A stretch of DNA of 64,000 bases, taken from Litchfieldia salsa. Its GTDB lineage: Bacteria > Bacillota > Bacilli > Bacillales > Bacillaceae_L. Numbering within the stretch: position 1 is the stretch's first letter; the number at the start of each line of letters is the position of its first letter. The stretch lies in the NCBI RefSeq assembly GCF_900104555.1, contig NZ_FNJU01000009.1:1-64000 (forward strand), in the 5' to 3' direction. Position numbers and translations under genes: made by a program. The notes below the pieces were generated by a model, which saw only the letters and a list, made by a program, of their open reading frames with translations, was not told where the DNA came from and did no database searches. Of this stretch, positions 27,075 through 35,503 are shown piece by piece.

Positions 27075-27660
27075 TATACCGTTGTACTTGGGGTGCTTCA
27101 GCCACTGGGACTTTTTTTGGGGAACAGCAGCACACGGGGGGGGTACTGCTGTACTTAGATGTGCTTCAGCACGAAGATGTACTGTTACACCATTTTAGGG
27201 ATACTTCAACACACGAGGGGTGTGCTGCTGTACTTGAGCGTTTTCAGCACGGGGATGTGCTGTTACACTTTTCGGGGATACTTCAGCACACGGGGCGTGT
27301 GCTGCTGTACTTGAGCGTTTTCAGCACGGGGATGTGCTGTTACACTTTTCGGGGGTACTTCAACACACGGGGAGTGTGCTGCTGTACTTGAGCGTTTTCA
27401 GCACGGAGATGTGCTGTTACACTTTTCGGGGGGGGTACTTCAGTACACGGGGGGTGTACTGTTGCACTTGAACGTGTTTCAGCACGAGGATGTGCTGTTA
27501 CACTTTTCGGGGATACTTTAGTAACCGGGAGGTGCTGTTACACTTAATGTGCACCAACACGAGGATGTGTTGGTACATTTTTTTGTGCAACAATCCGGGG
27601 ATGAACTGTTGCACTTTTTGAGGGTGTTAGCACAAAAGGGTGTGTGCTGTGCGGATGTAC
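27075..27660. repeat. 77-bp tandem array of paired palindromes upstream of RAYT
   Basis: Units repeat at a 77-bp period (GAGCG landmarks at 27236, 27313 and 27390, then about 80 bp to 27470), with decayed units on both sides. Each unit holds two hairpins: CAGCAC-ggggat-GTGCTG (for example 27245-27262) and CAGCACAC-ggggc-GTGTGCTG (for example 27284-27304). ORFs predicted across it are repeat artefacts. The array starts about 70 bp upstream of the RAYT start codon. Nothing else is recognised in 27007-27730. Confidence 0.88.
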
Positions 27661-27730
27661 AATGCGAATCAGCGAAGGAAACGCGCAAATCGGCTCTGTG
27701 GATAACGAAGACGATATACATGTGGTCTTA

Positions 27731-27758
27731 TGAGACATGAGAACCGTCCCCGATTCCC
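27731..27758 (-). repeat. Dispersed REP-like repeat, reverse copy
   Basis: A reverse core ending CCGTCCCC followed by GATTCCCA. With 26199-26226 it brackets the RAYT gene plus its palindrome array. Confidence 0.87.
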
Positions 27759-27831
27759 ACTTTTGGAAGAAAAAAACTGAGTAGTTTGCTTTCTTTTAGA
27801 ACCGCTCACACGTTCCAGTATGGTAAAATGA

Positions 27832-28662
27832 TTGTATGATAGCTTTAGGATAAGGGGTGGAAAGATTATTTTAGAGTATAAAGTTTATACACATGAAACA
27901 AGTAAGGAATGGGTGGTATTTCTTCATGGAGTCGGAGGAAGTCACTTAATCTTTTACAAGCAAGCGAGATTGTTTAAAAAAAACATGAATTGTTTGTTTA
28001 TTAACTTTCCTGGGCATGGTAAAAGTAAATCTCTTGATGGGGATTATTCATATACAGCAATCGTTCATAAGGTTATAGAAGTATTAGATCACTTGCAGAT
28101 CAGCAAATGTCATTTGATTGGAATTTCATTAGGAACGATCATTATGAATGAATTCTCACGGGTTGCCCCAGAACGCATCTCTTCTATGATTTTAGGAGGG
28201 GCAGTGATAAGTTGGAAACCATGGACAGACTTTTTGTTTAAGTTAGCTTATACGATTCGCCATTTGGTCCCTTATATGCTGTTATACAGAATTTTTGCTG
28301 GAATTTTGATGCCTAGGAGAAACCATAAGTATTCACGTGAATTCTTTATCACTGCAGCAACTAAGGTCGGTCAGCCAGAATTTATTAAGTGGGCAGATCT
28401 ACTTATTAACGCCCAGACAGTCTTTACTAAAGCTTTAGACCAAGCTAATGATATCCCTAAGCTGTATATCATGGGTGCTGAAGATCATGTCTTTTTGGAT
28501 GGCGCTAAGTTTGCAGTCTCGATGGAGAGCAATTCAAGGCTTGAAACAATCCCTCAAAGTGGACATGTATGTAATATTGATCAGGCTGAAGCATTCAACC
28601 GTTTATCGTTAGCTTTTATCAATCAACAAGCTCAGATTAATTCTAATAAAACAACGGCATAA
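27832..28662 (+). CDS. Alpha/beta hydrolase, probable non-canonical ATT start
   Basis: An alpha/beta hydrolase of up to 276 residues. It has VVFLHGVGGSH (oxyanion), NFPGHGKSK, nucleophile GISLGT, MGAEDHVF (acid) and SGHVCNID (His). The given start is the outermost canonical codon (TTG 27832), which has no ribosome binding site. A strong AAGGGGTGG lies at 27853-27860, 4 nt before an in-frame ATT at 27865. From there the product reads I-ILEYKVYTHETSKEW, and relatives I recall begin MILEYK. The real start is therefore probably ATT 27865, an infC-like rare codon or a mutated ATG, giving 265 residues. The substrate is unknown. Confidence 0.82.
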   Translation: MYDSFRIRGGKIILEYKVYTHETSKEWVVFLHGVGGSHLIFYKQARLFKKNMNCLFINFPGHGKSKSLDGDYSYTAIVHKVIEVLDHLQISKCHLIGISLGTIIMNEFSRVAPERISSMILGGAVISWKPWTDFLFKLAYTIRHLVPYMLLYRIFAGILMPRRNHKYSREFFITAATKVGQPEFIKWADLLINAQTVFTKALDQANDIPKLYIMGAEDHVFLDGAKFAVSMESNSRLETIPQSGHVCNIDQAEAFNRLSLAFINQQAQINSNKTTA

Positions 28663-28679
28663 CACGATGGTGTACAATG

Positions 28680-28704
28680 GTGCATGTGGACGGTTCTCGC
28701 TTAT
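28680..28704 (+). repeat. Dispersed REP-like repeat, forward copy
   Basis: GGTGCATGTGGACGGTTCTC region starting 18 nt after the hydrolase stop codon; the right end is altered (GCTTATCA). Confidence 0.8.
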
Positions 28705-29270
28705 CACGTGCTCCATTTTTTTATAGAGTCACACGGCTTTGTTGTCATTTGAAGTGTAATCTAATTACCTCAGAAGAGATCTGGTGATGTGCTAGGAGCA
28801 ATGTATATCTTCTTGTGTGGAGAATGATAAATTTATAGATTTGTATATCTACTTTACAACTTATCTATGATTCAAAGAAAGTTATTTTGGAAATCCTTTT
28901 TGTTTGTAAAAGTTACACCAATCCAATTACATAATTATTCCATCAATATTATCCCCCTTACATTTACATAGGATTATTTACCTATGATTTTTATTCTATC
29001 GTTTTTATTAAAAACTGAATAGCCATTTGTAAAATATTACACAATATTGTCATTAATTGTAATATATTAATTTATCTTGTAGGGTTTATCTTAGCTTTTA
29101 TCTTGGATGACAAGTCTTTGTCCCTCTAATGAAAAAACTATAAAATATTAATTTAGTAAACAAAGTAAATAATCTATTTCTATCATTAACATATTTATAA
29201 ATAATTAAATAGAAATAATATCTATCAACATGCCCCCCTCTGTTTAAGGTTAAAGGCGGGAGTTTTTGGT

Positions 29271-29290
29271 GCATGAGAACCGTCCCTATG
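29271..29290 (-). repeat. Dispersed REP-like repeat, reverse copy
   Basis: GCATGAGAACCGTCCCTATG, upstream of the VanZ-like gene. Confidence 0.82.
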
Positions 29291-29343
29291 TTACATGGTA
29301 TTTATTCTCTACCATTTGCCCATAATGTTAGTGGTGATGATAG

Positions 29344-29748
29344 ATGATAGATATACTGGAATATGTTCTAAATGTAGGAGAAGATAAACAACTTCATTTT
29401 CTCTTCTATTTTGGTCTTTCTTTTTTATTAGGTGTTATTGTACTTTTTATCTCTTCCAAAGATATGAGCATTACATGTTTGCGGCTTTTATGGATTTCAC
29501 TTGTCATACTTGGGGTAATTGAAGAATTTCGTCAATATACATTACCTGATCGTAATGCCGAATTTTTAGACGGTGTAGCTAATTTCTGTGGGGTCACTTG
29601 TGGACTTTTTCTTCCATTTTTCTTTGCTTATTTAAGAGTAATGATTTATAAGAGAAAACTGGTACTACCACTGAACCATATACTAGAACTAAGTGCCGTC
29701 ATCCCTTTCTATCTCGTACTATGGGTAATAAATGAACGGCCATGGTGA
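29344..29748 (+). CDS. VanZ-like membrane protein
   Basis: A 134-residue protein with four predicted helices. The VanZ-family pattern is present: GEDKQLHFLFYFGLSFLLG, then EEFRQYTLPDRNAEFLDGVANFCGV. Function is unknown beyond the family. It is distinct from the longer VanZ-like protein encoded at 7698-8141. The ribosome binding site is modest (GGTGATGAT). A forward dispersed repeat begins immediately after its stop codon. Confidence 0.8.
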   Translation: MIDILEYVLNVGEDKQLHFLFYFGLSFLLGVIVLFISSKDMSITCLRLLWISLVILGVIEEFRQYTLPDRNAEFLDGVANFCGVTCGLFLPFFFAYLRVMIYKRKLVLPLNHILELSAVIPFYLVLWVINERPW

Positions 29749-29771
29749 ATGGGGACGGTTCTCGTGTCTCA
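29749..29771 (+). repeat. Dispersed REP-like repeat, forward copy
   Basis: A forward core at 29751-29771 starting 2 nt after the TGA of the VanZ-like gene. Confidence 0.9.
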
Positions 29772-29823
29772 TTGGGTGGTAATCTTCGAAGTTTGCTATT
29801 AATCTAAAAAACCGGTAAATCTT

Positions 29824-29881
29824 AATCAAACGTTTGAACAATAGAATCCGTGCGGGTTATAAGAGTTTAATCAAACGTTTG
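29824..29881. promoter_or_regulatory. Two identical AATCAAACGTTTG palindromes
   Basis: The 13-mer AATCAAACGTTTG, containing the 10-bp palindrome CAAACGTTTG, occurs at 29824-29836 and 29869-29881, 45 bp apart. The form is operator-like, but the location is between convergent genes. A relative, AATCAAACATTTGATT, lies at 33309-33324. Confidence 0.4.
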
Positions 29882-29903
29882 TCTTACAAAATCATGTAGT
29901 AAA

Positions 29904-29930
29904 AGCCTTGCAGAGAGACTCTGCAAGGCT
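29904..29930. terminator. Terminator after galE
   Basis: A perfect 12-bp stem AGCCTTGCAGAG/CTCTGCAAGGCT with a 3-nt loop and short T-runs on both sides. Confidence 0.8.
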
Positions 29931-29943
29931 ACTTTTAATATGA

Positions 29944-30957
29944 TTAATTTTCGTATCCATTTGGATTACTCGACTGCCATTTCCATGAATCTTTACACAT
30001 ATCGTAAATTCCTTTTTCAGCAGACCAGCCCAATTCTTCCTTCGCCTTATTTGGACTTGCATAACAGGTAGCGATATCTCCAGCTCTTCTGTCTGTGATT
30101 TGAAATGGAATTTTCACACCTGTTGCTTCTTCGAATGCATTGACCAAATCTAAGACACTATATCCAACTCCAGTACCTAAGTTGTATGCTTCGACACCAG
30201 TACTAGACTTAATTTTTTCAAGAGCCTTAAGATGACCTACGGCAAGATCGACAACATGGATATAATCACGAACTCCTGTACCGTCTTCTGTAGGATAATC
30301 ATTACCAAATACACTTAGCTTTTCTCGCTTACCAGCTGCAACCTGGGTAATATATGGCATAAGGTTATTAGGAATCCCCTTTGGATCTTCACCGATTTCC
30401 CCGCTACTATGTGCTCCAATCGGGTTGAAGTAACGAAGAAGTGCGATGCTCCAACTCTTGTCTGACTGATAGACATCTCTTAAAATTTGTTCAATCATTA
30501 GCTTTGTACTTCCATAAGGGTTTGTTGCCCCAAGCGGTGCATCTTCAACAAGCGGAACGGTTGCATGCGTACCATAAACAGTTGCTGAAGAACTAAATAC
30601 AATATGCTTTACATTATGCTTTTTCATCACTTCTAGCAGAATTAAAGTGCCTGTTATATTATTGTGGTAATAATAGATGGGAAGTTCGACTGACTCACCA
30701 ACAGCCTTTAGGCCTGCAAAGTGAATCACTGCCTCGATTTGATTTTCTTCAAAAACGAGATCCACTTTATCTTTGTCTAGCAAATCAACTTCATAGACTT
30801 TCACTTTTTTTCCTGTAAGACCTTCAACTCTTCTTAATGATTCAGGACTACTATTCAAGAAATTGTCCAACACAACAATCTCATACCCTGCATTCAACAA
30901 CTCAACACAAGTATGACTACCAATAAATCCTGCACCACCTGTAACTAAAATACTCAT
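29944..30957 (-). CDS. galE: UDP-glucose 4-epimerase
   Basis: A 337-residue SDR-type epimerase interconverting UDP-glucose and UDP-galactose with bound NAD. It has the Rossmann motif [19 protein letters not shown], the catalytic YGSTK (YxxxK), and [15 protein letters not shown] near the substrate site. The length equals that of classical GalE. The start has GGAGGAG. No gal operon surrounds it; together with ugd 4 kb away it likely supplies UDP-sugars for exopolysaccharide or wall polymers. Confidence 0.95.
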   Translation of the reverse strand: MSILVTGGAGFIGSHTCVELLNAGYEIVVLDNFLNSSPESLRRVEGLTGKKVKVYEVDLLDKDKVDLVFEENQIEAVIHFAGLKAVGESVELPIYYYHNNITGTLILLEVMKKHNVKHIVFSSSATVYGTHATVPLVEDAPLGATNPYGSTKLMIEQILRDVYQSDKSWSIALLRYFNPIGAHSSGEIGEDPKGIPNNLMPYITQVAAGKREKLSVFGNDYPTEDGTGVRDYIHVVDLAVGHLKALEKIKSSTGVEAYNLGTGVGYSVLDLVNAFEEATGVKIPFQITDRRAGDIATCYASPNKAKEELGWSAEKGIYDMCKDSWKWQSSNPNGYEN

Positions 30958-30985
30958 ATAAACTCCTCCATTGGTTGTGGGGCAT

Positions 30986-31216
30986 GGGGACGGTTCTCAT
31001 GTCTCACTTTTTCTAATCAGCCGTATACGAAATGCCTGAAAACCGTTCTCTTTTTCACGGACAGATATTTCATTCCTGACTTTTGGGATAATATGTATAA
31101 TATATTAACAGTTCTTTATCCAAAATACACTTGTTTCTTTCCGACCGGTCACATTAGGCCAAGCGAAAATCTTAACTCCACTCTCTTTGTGACACGGGGA
31201 CGGTTCTCATGTCTCA
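30986..31216 (+). repeat. Dispersed REP-like repeat, two forward copies
   Basis: Forward copies at 30986-31006 and 31196-31216. A decayed reverse remnant may lie near 31035. The rest of the 30958-31271 gap holds no gene; a TATAAT hexamer occurs at 31096. Confidence 0.85.
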
Positions 31217-31271
31217 ACTTATTTTAGTATACCAAATCGACCGGAATGATTAAAACATGAAAACCCATGTA

Positions 31272-32951
31272 TCATACTAATGGCAGTTTGATGGTGAAGG
31301 TGGTGCCTTGGCCTTCGGTGGAATTGAATTCGATTTGGCCTTCATGTTGTTCAATGATGTTGTAGCAGACCATCATTCCTAGGCCTGTCCCCTTTTCTTT
31401 GGTCGAGTAGAAGGGTTCTCCTAATTTATTTTTGATATGGTCTGGTATGCCCTTTCCATCGTCGACAATTTCAATAATGACTTCGTCAAATTCCCTAAAG
31501 GCTTTGATACGAATCTTTCCTCCAGCCTCCATTGCTTCAATTGCGTTTTTTATAATATTAATGAACACTTGTTTGATTTGATCTTCATTACATAAAATAA
31601 AGAGGTTTTTCTCCATTTCTGTTAATTGAATACTCACATTTTCCATATTTGCTTGAGATTGCATAAGAGTGCAGATATTACGTAATATTTTCCCTACATC
31701 TGCTTCTTTTAACGTTGTTGATAGAGGCTTGCCTAACACTAGTAATTCACTGGCAATGGTTTCAATCCGGGCAATTTCTTCATCAATAATCGAGTAGACA
31801 TCCAAATCCAATGAACCTTCCTGGGATAGTTTTAGAAATCCTTTAATTGTGGTAAGAGGATTTCTGACTTCATGTGCAATGCTTGCTGCTAATTGACCTG
31901 CGATACTTAACTTTCCATTTCTTATTTCCAATTTTTCATTGTCTTTTCGTTCCTTAATATCTCGAACTATTGTAATAATTGTATCGCTTAATTCTTGAAA
32001 AACAAATGGAAAGGATAAAGCCTCAATATCAATGCTTTTACCAGAAAAAGAAACGAGTTTCCCTTCAATTGGTGAGGGTTGATCCTCATCCTTCAAGCCA
32101 TTCATGCTCGCCTTCATTTTTTTATAAAATGAAGAATGAGCAAGTTCTAATGTTTTTTTACCAATTAAACTCTTTGGTTCACATTCTAAAAGCTTGAAGA
32201 ACGCTCGATTCCCATAAACAATTGATTCGTTATAAGAGATAAAAACAGCATCAGGCATGACGTCTAAAAGATGCTTGTAATGGAATTCCTGGTTTTGTAG
32301 ATTAATGATTTTTTCCTCATATTTAGCTTCCATCCTAATAGAGGGGGCTTGTTTTTCTTTTTCATAAAAGCTTGAAGTCACAAAGTTCGTATCAGACATA
32401 ATATACTGATGATATTTCATCATTTCCATATGTAGACTTGCTGTCATTTCCATCCCATCATACGCACATACTCCAAATGAATTTACTTTACTTATATATT
32501 CGTCAGTTGCGATCTCATATACCTTAATCTTCTTGAGTAAATCAGGTTGTCCTTTAAGCCACTTTACCTTTCCCCAATGTCTGATTGGTACATTTTTATG
32601 TAAAAACGGACCGATCAAATTCTCAAATGTCTGAAACACACGATCTGAATCAAAGATGTCATTTGTGTGATAAAATTCGTCATGATTAGCAAATATAATG
32701 CTACCTAACTGCTCCTCGGTATATCCTAGTTGCGTTAGCCTTTTAAGGATAATTGAATAGATTTCTGGATCATCTACAAATAAAATAATTTGATTTAGTT
32801 TAAAACCTGCAGAAATGAAGACCACTGCATTCTCTATATATTTTTCCGGATCAGAGGAAACATATAATATATGTGAGCCGTTATTTATTTTTGTGTTCGA
32901 TGTAAGAGCTGCCTCAGGATGAATACTGTTCGTAGAAGTCACAATTGCCAT
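31272..32951 (-). CDS. MEDS-PAS sensor histidine kinase
   Basis: A 559-residue soluble kinase. Residues 24-175 resemble the MEDS domain (methanogen/methylotroph DcmR sensory; GSHILYVSSDPEKYIENAVVFISAGF). A PAS domain is at about 225-335, HisKA with H360 in SIAHEVRNPLTTIKGF, and HATPase_c with NIIKNAIEAM, DDGKGIP and GTGLGMMVC. There are no membrane segments. The kinase core is of the type found in Bacillus sporulation-initiating kinases; that it feeds the phosphorelay is only a guess. No response regulator is adjacent (orphan). GGTAGGT precedes the ATG. Confidence 0.88.
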   Translation of the reverse strand: MAIVTSTNSIHPEAALTSNTKINNGSHILYVSSDPEKYIENAVVFISAGFKLNQIILFVDDPEIYSIILKRLTQLGYTEEQLGSIIFANHDEFYHTNDIFDSDRVFQTFENLIGPFLHKNVPIRHWGKVKWLKGQPDLLKKIKVYEIATDEYISKVNSFGVCAYDGMEMTASLHMEMMKYHQYIMSDTNFVTSSFYEKEKQAPSIRMEAKYEEKIINLQNQEFHYKHLLDVMPDAVFISYNESIVYGNRAFFKLLECEPKSLIGKKTLELAHSSFYKKMKASMNGLKDEDQPSPIEGKLVSFSGKSIDIEALSFPFVFQELSDTIITIVRDIKERKDNEKLEIRNGKLSIAGQLAASIAHEVRNPLTTIKGFLKLSQEGSLDLDVYSIIDEEIARIETIASELLVLGKPLSTTLKEADVGKILRNICTLMQSQANMENVSIQLTEMEKNLFILCNEDQIKQVFINIIKNAIEAMEAGGKIRIKAFREFDEVIIEIVDDGKGIPDHIKNKLGEPFYSTKEKGTGLGMMVCYNIIEQHEGQIEFNSTEGQGTTFTIKLPLV

Positions 32952-33514
32952 ACAAAGACCTACCTTCTATAAAAATCAAATTCTATGGGCTTTGCACAAC
33001 ACAATATGCCCGAGTCTTAATAATAAGAATAGTAATCTTTTATGATTACTCATTCTATCTTCTAATTTATTTTACCAAATTTTTTGTGTCATGTGGGTCT
33101 TCGTAATCAATTAGGAGAATTTTGGATAACGTATGTTTTTACTTGAGGAATAAAACAATTAACCTTGATTGGGACGGCAGATTTACATCTTTACTCTTTC
33201 TTGTGTTCCCTACTCGACCTTGTTAACGAGGCCGATATAGCATTTTAAAACCCGATAAGATTTATCCAAACGGTTGTTTAGTAGGAATGACAATGGATTC
33301 ACACCTCTAATCAAACATTTGATTAAACATCAATCCTATTCTAGAAAAATATCAATCGGGTCAATCGGGGACGGTTCTCGTGTCTCATTTTAAAGAAGTA
33401 CCTCGAATGGTTCTATCGTGTGTCATTTTAAAGAAGTACGGCGATCAGTTCTTGTGTGGCCAAAGCCACCATCATAGACTCATTTATTAGTTTTCAGTTT
33501 ACTAGGCTAACGTC
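32952..33514. other. Gene-free region
   Basis: About 560 bp with no convincing ORF. It holds a forward dispersed repeat (33367-33387), fragments of a related repeat (ATTGGGACGGCAGA near 33174; GGTTCTATCGTGTGTCA near 33409) and the AATCAAACATTTGATT palindrome (33309-33324). Confidence 0.5.
33367..33387 (+). repeat. Dispersed REP-like repeat, forward copy
   Basis: A full forward core, followed by two decayed versions of its right half separated by TTTAAAGAAGTAC duplicates. Confidence 0.87.
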
Positions 33515-33544
33515 CACCCGCTTATGCTCTTTTTACATAAGATA
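33515..33544 (+). promoter_or_regulatory. Predicted sigma-K-type promoter of yjcZ copy 1
   Basis: CACC, a 17-bp spacer, then CATAAGATA, matching the known AC-N(16-17)-CATANNNTA pattern of mother-cell sigma-K promoters. The same layout recurs before copy 2 (35087-35116). Confidence 0.65.
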
Positions 33545-33576
33545 ACACTGTAACACATAAGGAGGTGTTATAAAGG

Positions 33577-33657
33577 ATGCATAACAACAGCTTTGCTTTA
33601 ATCGTTGTGCTGTTCATTCTTTTAATCATTGTTGGAACAGCTTATGTTGGATACTAA
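33577..33657 (+). CDS. yjcZ: YjcZ family sporulation peptide, copy 1
   Basis: A 26-residue peptide, MHNNS followed by FALIVVLFILLIIVG and TAYVGY, the signature of YjcZ-family spore proteins. AAGGAGGTG precedes the ATG by 9 nt, a sigma-K-like promoter lies about 33 bp upstream, and a strong terminator follows. It differs from copy 2 (35149) by His/Tyr at residue 2. It is probably a small membrane-inserting peptide made in the mother cell. Confidence 0.88.
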   Translation: MHNNSFALIVVLFILLIIVGTAYVGY

Positions 33658-33683
33658 TTGATTTCAAACAATAGATAGTAACA

Positions 33684-33720
33684 AAAAGCACCACTGGACT
33701 CTTGCTCCAGTGGTGCTTTT
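33684..33720. terminator. Strong terminator between yjcZ copy 1 and ugd
   Basis: A perfect 15-bp stem AAAAGCACCACTGGA/TCCAGTGGTGCTTTT; the A- and T-rich ends make it usable in both directions. Confidence 0.9.
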
Positions 33721-33726
33721 CAATGT

Positions 33727-33747
33727 TGAGACATGAGAACCGTCCCC
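33727..33747 (-). repeat. Dispersed REP-like repeat, reverse copy
   Basis: A full reverse core ending 2 nt from the ugd stop codon, placed between the stop codon and the terminator hairpin. Confidence 0.9.
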
Positions 33748-33749
33748 TG

Positions 33750-34916
33750 TTAGTCCCTACTAAACAAATCTCTTGTATAAACCTTTTGTTCTACTTCTTT
33801 TAAATCCTCTGACAATCGATTTGCTACGATTACATCAGATACTTTCTTAAACTCATCAAGGTCATTGATGACTCTAGAATTATAAAATTCAGCTTGTTCT
33901 AATGCTGGTTCATAAACAACGACTTCGATTCCTTTAGATTTGATTCGCTTCATAACCCCTTGAATGGCTGATTGTCTAAAGTTATCAGAGTCCATTTTCA
34001 TCGTAAGTCGATAGATCCCAACTACTTTTGGATTACGTTTAATGATCATCTCTGCAACGTGGTCTTTTCTCGTTCTATTAGCATCAACAATCGCTGCCAT
34101 GATATTATTGGGAACATCTTCGTAGTTTGCAAGAAGCTGCTTAGTATCCTTAGGTAGGCAGTATCCACCATATCCGAATGATGGGTTATTATAGTGTCCT
34201 CCTATTCTAGGATCTAGTCCAACTCCCTCTATGATTTGCTTTGAATTTAATCCTCTTACCTCAGCATATGAGTCTAATTCATTAAAATAGGCAACTCTCA
34301 TGGCTAAGTACGTATTAGCAAAGAGCTTAATAGCTTCTGCCTCCGTTGAGTTTGTAAATAACACCGGGATATCTTCTTTGATTGCACCTTCAGCAAGCAA
34401 GTCTGCAAATTTCTTTGCTCTTTCCGATTGCTCTCCCACAATAATTCGAGTAGGGTGAAGATTATCATATAACGCTTTTCCCTCTCGTAAAAACTCAGGT
34501 GAAAAGATAACGTTTTGCGTATCAAACTTCTCTCTGACTGATTCTGTATACCCAACTGGAACGGTAGACTTTATAACCATAACAGCATCCGGGTTAATTG
34601 ATAACACATTCGCAATGACAGCCTCAACTGTTCTCGTATTAAAATAGTTCTTTTCTGGATCATAATTAGTCGGCGTAGAAATAATAACATAATCTGCATC
34701 CTTAAACGCCTTATAGTTATCTGTCGTCGCTGTTAAATTTAATTCCTTTGTTGCTAAATACTCTTCAATTTCATGATCAATAATTGGAGATTTCTTATTA
34801 TTAATCATGTCCACCTTTTCTTGAATAATATCTAAAGCAATCACTTCATTATTTTGAGCCAATAAAACCGCATTTGATAAACCAACATAACCAGTACCAG
34901 CTATTGTAATTTTCAT
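33750..34916 (-). CDS. ugd: UDP-glucose 6-dehydrogenase
   Basis: A 388-residue NAD-dependent dehydrogenase converting UDP-glucose to UDP-glucuronate. It has the N-terminal Rossmann motif [46 protein letters not shown], and the catalytic cysteine in [10 protein letters not shown] (near residue 253). The length fits the short E. coli Ugd form rather than the longer TuaD form. It probably feeds capsule or teichuronic-type polymers. The gene lies between two near-identical yjcZ units. Confidence 0.95.
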   Translation of the reverse strand: MKITIAGTGYVGLSNAVLLAQNNEVIALDIIQEKVDMINNKKSPIIDHEIEEYLATKELNLTATTDNYKAFKDADYVIISTPTNYDPEKNYFNTRTVEAVIANVLSINPDAVMVIKSTVPVGYTESVREKFDTQNVIFSPEFLREGKALYDNLHPTRIIVGEQSERAKKFADLLAEGAIKEDIPVLFTNSTEAEAIKLFANTYLAMRVAYFNELDSYAEVRGLNSKQIIEGVGLDPRIGGHYNNPSFGYGGYCLPKDTKQLLANYEDVPNNIMAAIVDANRTRKDHVAEMIIKRNPKVVGIYRLTMKMDSDNFRQSAIQGVMKRIKSKGIEVVVYEPALEQAEFYNSRVINDLDEFKKVSDVIVANRLSEDLKEVEQKVYTRDLFSRD

Positions 34917-35015
34917 CTATACATAAACTCCCTTTACTTACTTATTAATCAATTATACTATTTTATCTGATTTACCGGAAATATACAATTATCCCCAGAA
35001 AAGAAATTGGGGCGC

Positions 35016-35036
35016 AGGGACGGTTCTCACGTCTCA
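35016..35036 (+). repeat. Dispersed REP-like repeat, forward copy
   Basis: A forward copy with AGGGACGG at the left and CACGTCTCA at the right, upstream of ugd. Confidence 0.83.
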
Positions 35037-35086
35037 TCCACCACCCTAGACTCTTTCACCAGTTTCCAATCTCTTAGGCTAACGTC

Positions 35087-35116
35087 CACCCGCTGACCCT
35101 ATTTTTGCATAAGATA
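35087..35116 (+). promoter_or_regulatory. Predicted sigma-K-type promoter of yjcZ copy 2
   Basis: CACC, a 17-bp spacer, then CATAAGATA, lying within an upstream block (GGCTAACGTCCACCCGCT) shared with copy 1. Confidence 0.65.
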
Positions 35117-35148
35117 ACACTATAACACGTTAGGAGGTGTTATAAAGA

Positions 35149-35229
35149 ATGTATAACAACAGTTTTGCTTTAATCGTTGTGCTGTTCATTCTTTTAATCA
35201 TTGTTGGAACAGCTTATGTTGGATACTAA
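35149..35229 (+). CDS. yjcZ: YjcZ family sporulation peptide, copy 2
   Basis: A 26-residue peptide, MYNNS then FALIVVLFILLIIVG and TAYVGY, nearly identical in DNA and protein to copy 1 at 33577. Promoter, ribosome binding site (TAGGAGGTG) and coding sequence are all duplicated; the terminators differ. The duplication flanks ugd in direct orientation. Confidence 0.88.
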   Translation: MYNNSFALIVVLFILLIIVGTAYVGY

Positions 35230-35256
35230 TTGGTCGTAAACTTAATTATAATGATG

Positions 35257-35298
35257 AAAAAGCACCGCTGAGACTTTCTGTTCCTGCGGTGTTTTTTT
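35257..35298 (+). terminator. Terminator of yjcZ copy 2
   Basis: AAAAAGCACCGC pairs with GCGGTGTTTTTTT across a 17-nt loop. Confidence 0.75.
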
Positions 35299-35409
35299 GT
35301 GGTCATTCCAACGCTCCGATGCATTCTTCTAGTTTGAGACGGCCCTCTGTTTCAACCACCAACTATCTTTTCACTAATTTTAACCACCACACTTTTTGAT
35401 ACTGTAGAT

Positions 35410-35438
35410 TGAGACACGAGAACCGTCCCCGTACACCA
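35410..35438 (-). repeat. Dispersed REP-like repeat, reverse copy
   Basis: A full reverse core plus GTACACCA, pointing its GC-rich end at the HAD gene. Confidence 0.9.
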
Positions 35439-35503
35439 TGTACTTCTCATGGGTTCTTTAGTAAAATAAGTAATAATTACTGATGGAGAGAGGATAAACC
35501 AAT

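Larger units (their letters stand above)
28663..29343. other. AT-rich gene-free region
   Basis: About 680 bp, very AT-rich in the middle, with a forward dispersed repeat at its left end and a reverse one at its right end. No ORF with a ribosome binding site and no clear hairpin was seen between them. Confidence 0.5.

Noticed and set aside
27161-27391. 76-residue plus-strand ORF in the palindrome array
   Set aside because: It translates tandem 77-bp repeats, has no ribosome binding site and no family resemblance; it is a repeat artefact, like the minus-strand ORFs at 27518-27738.
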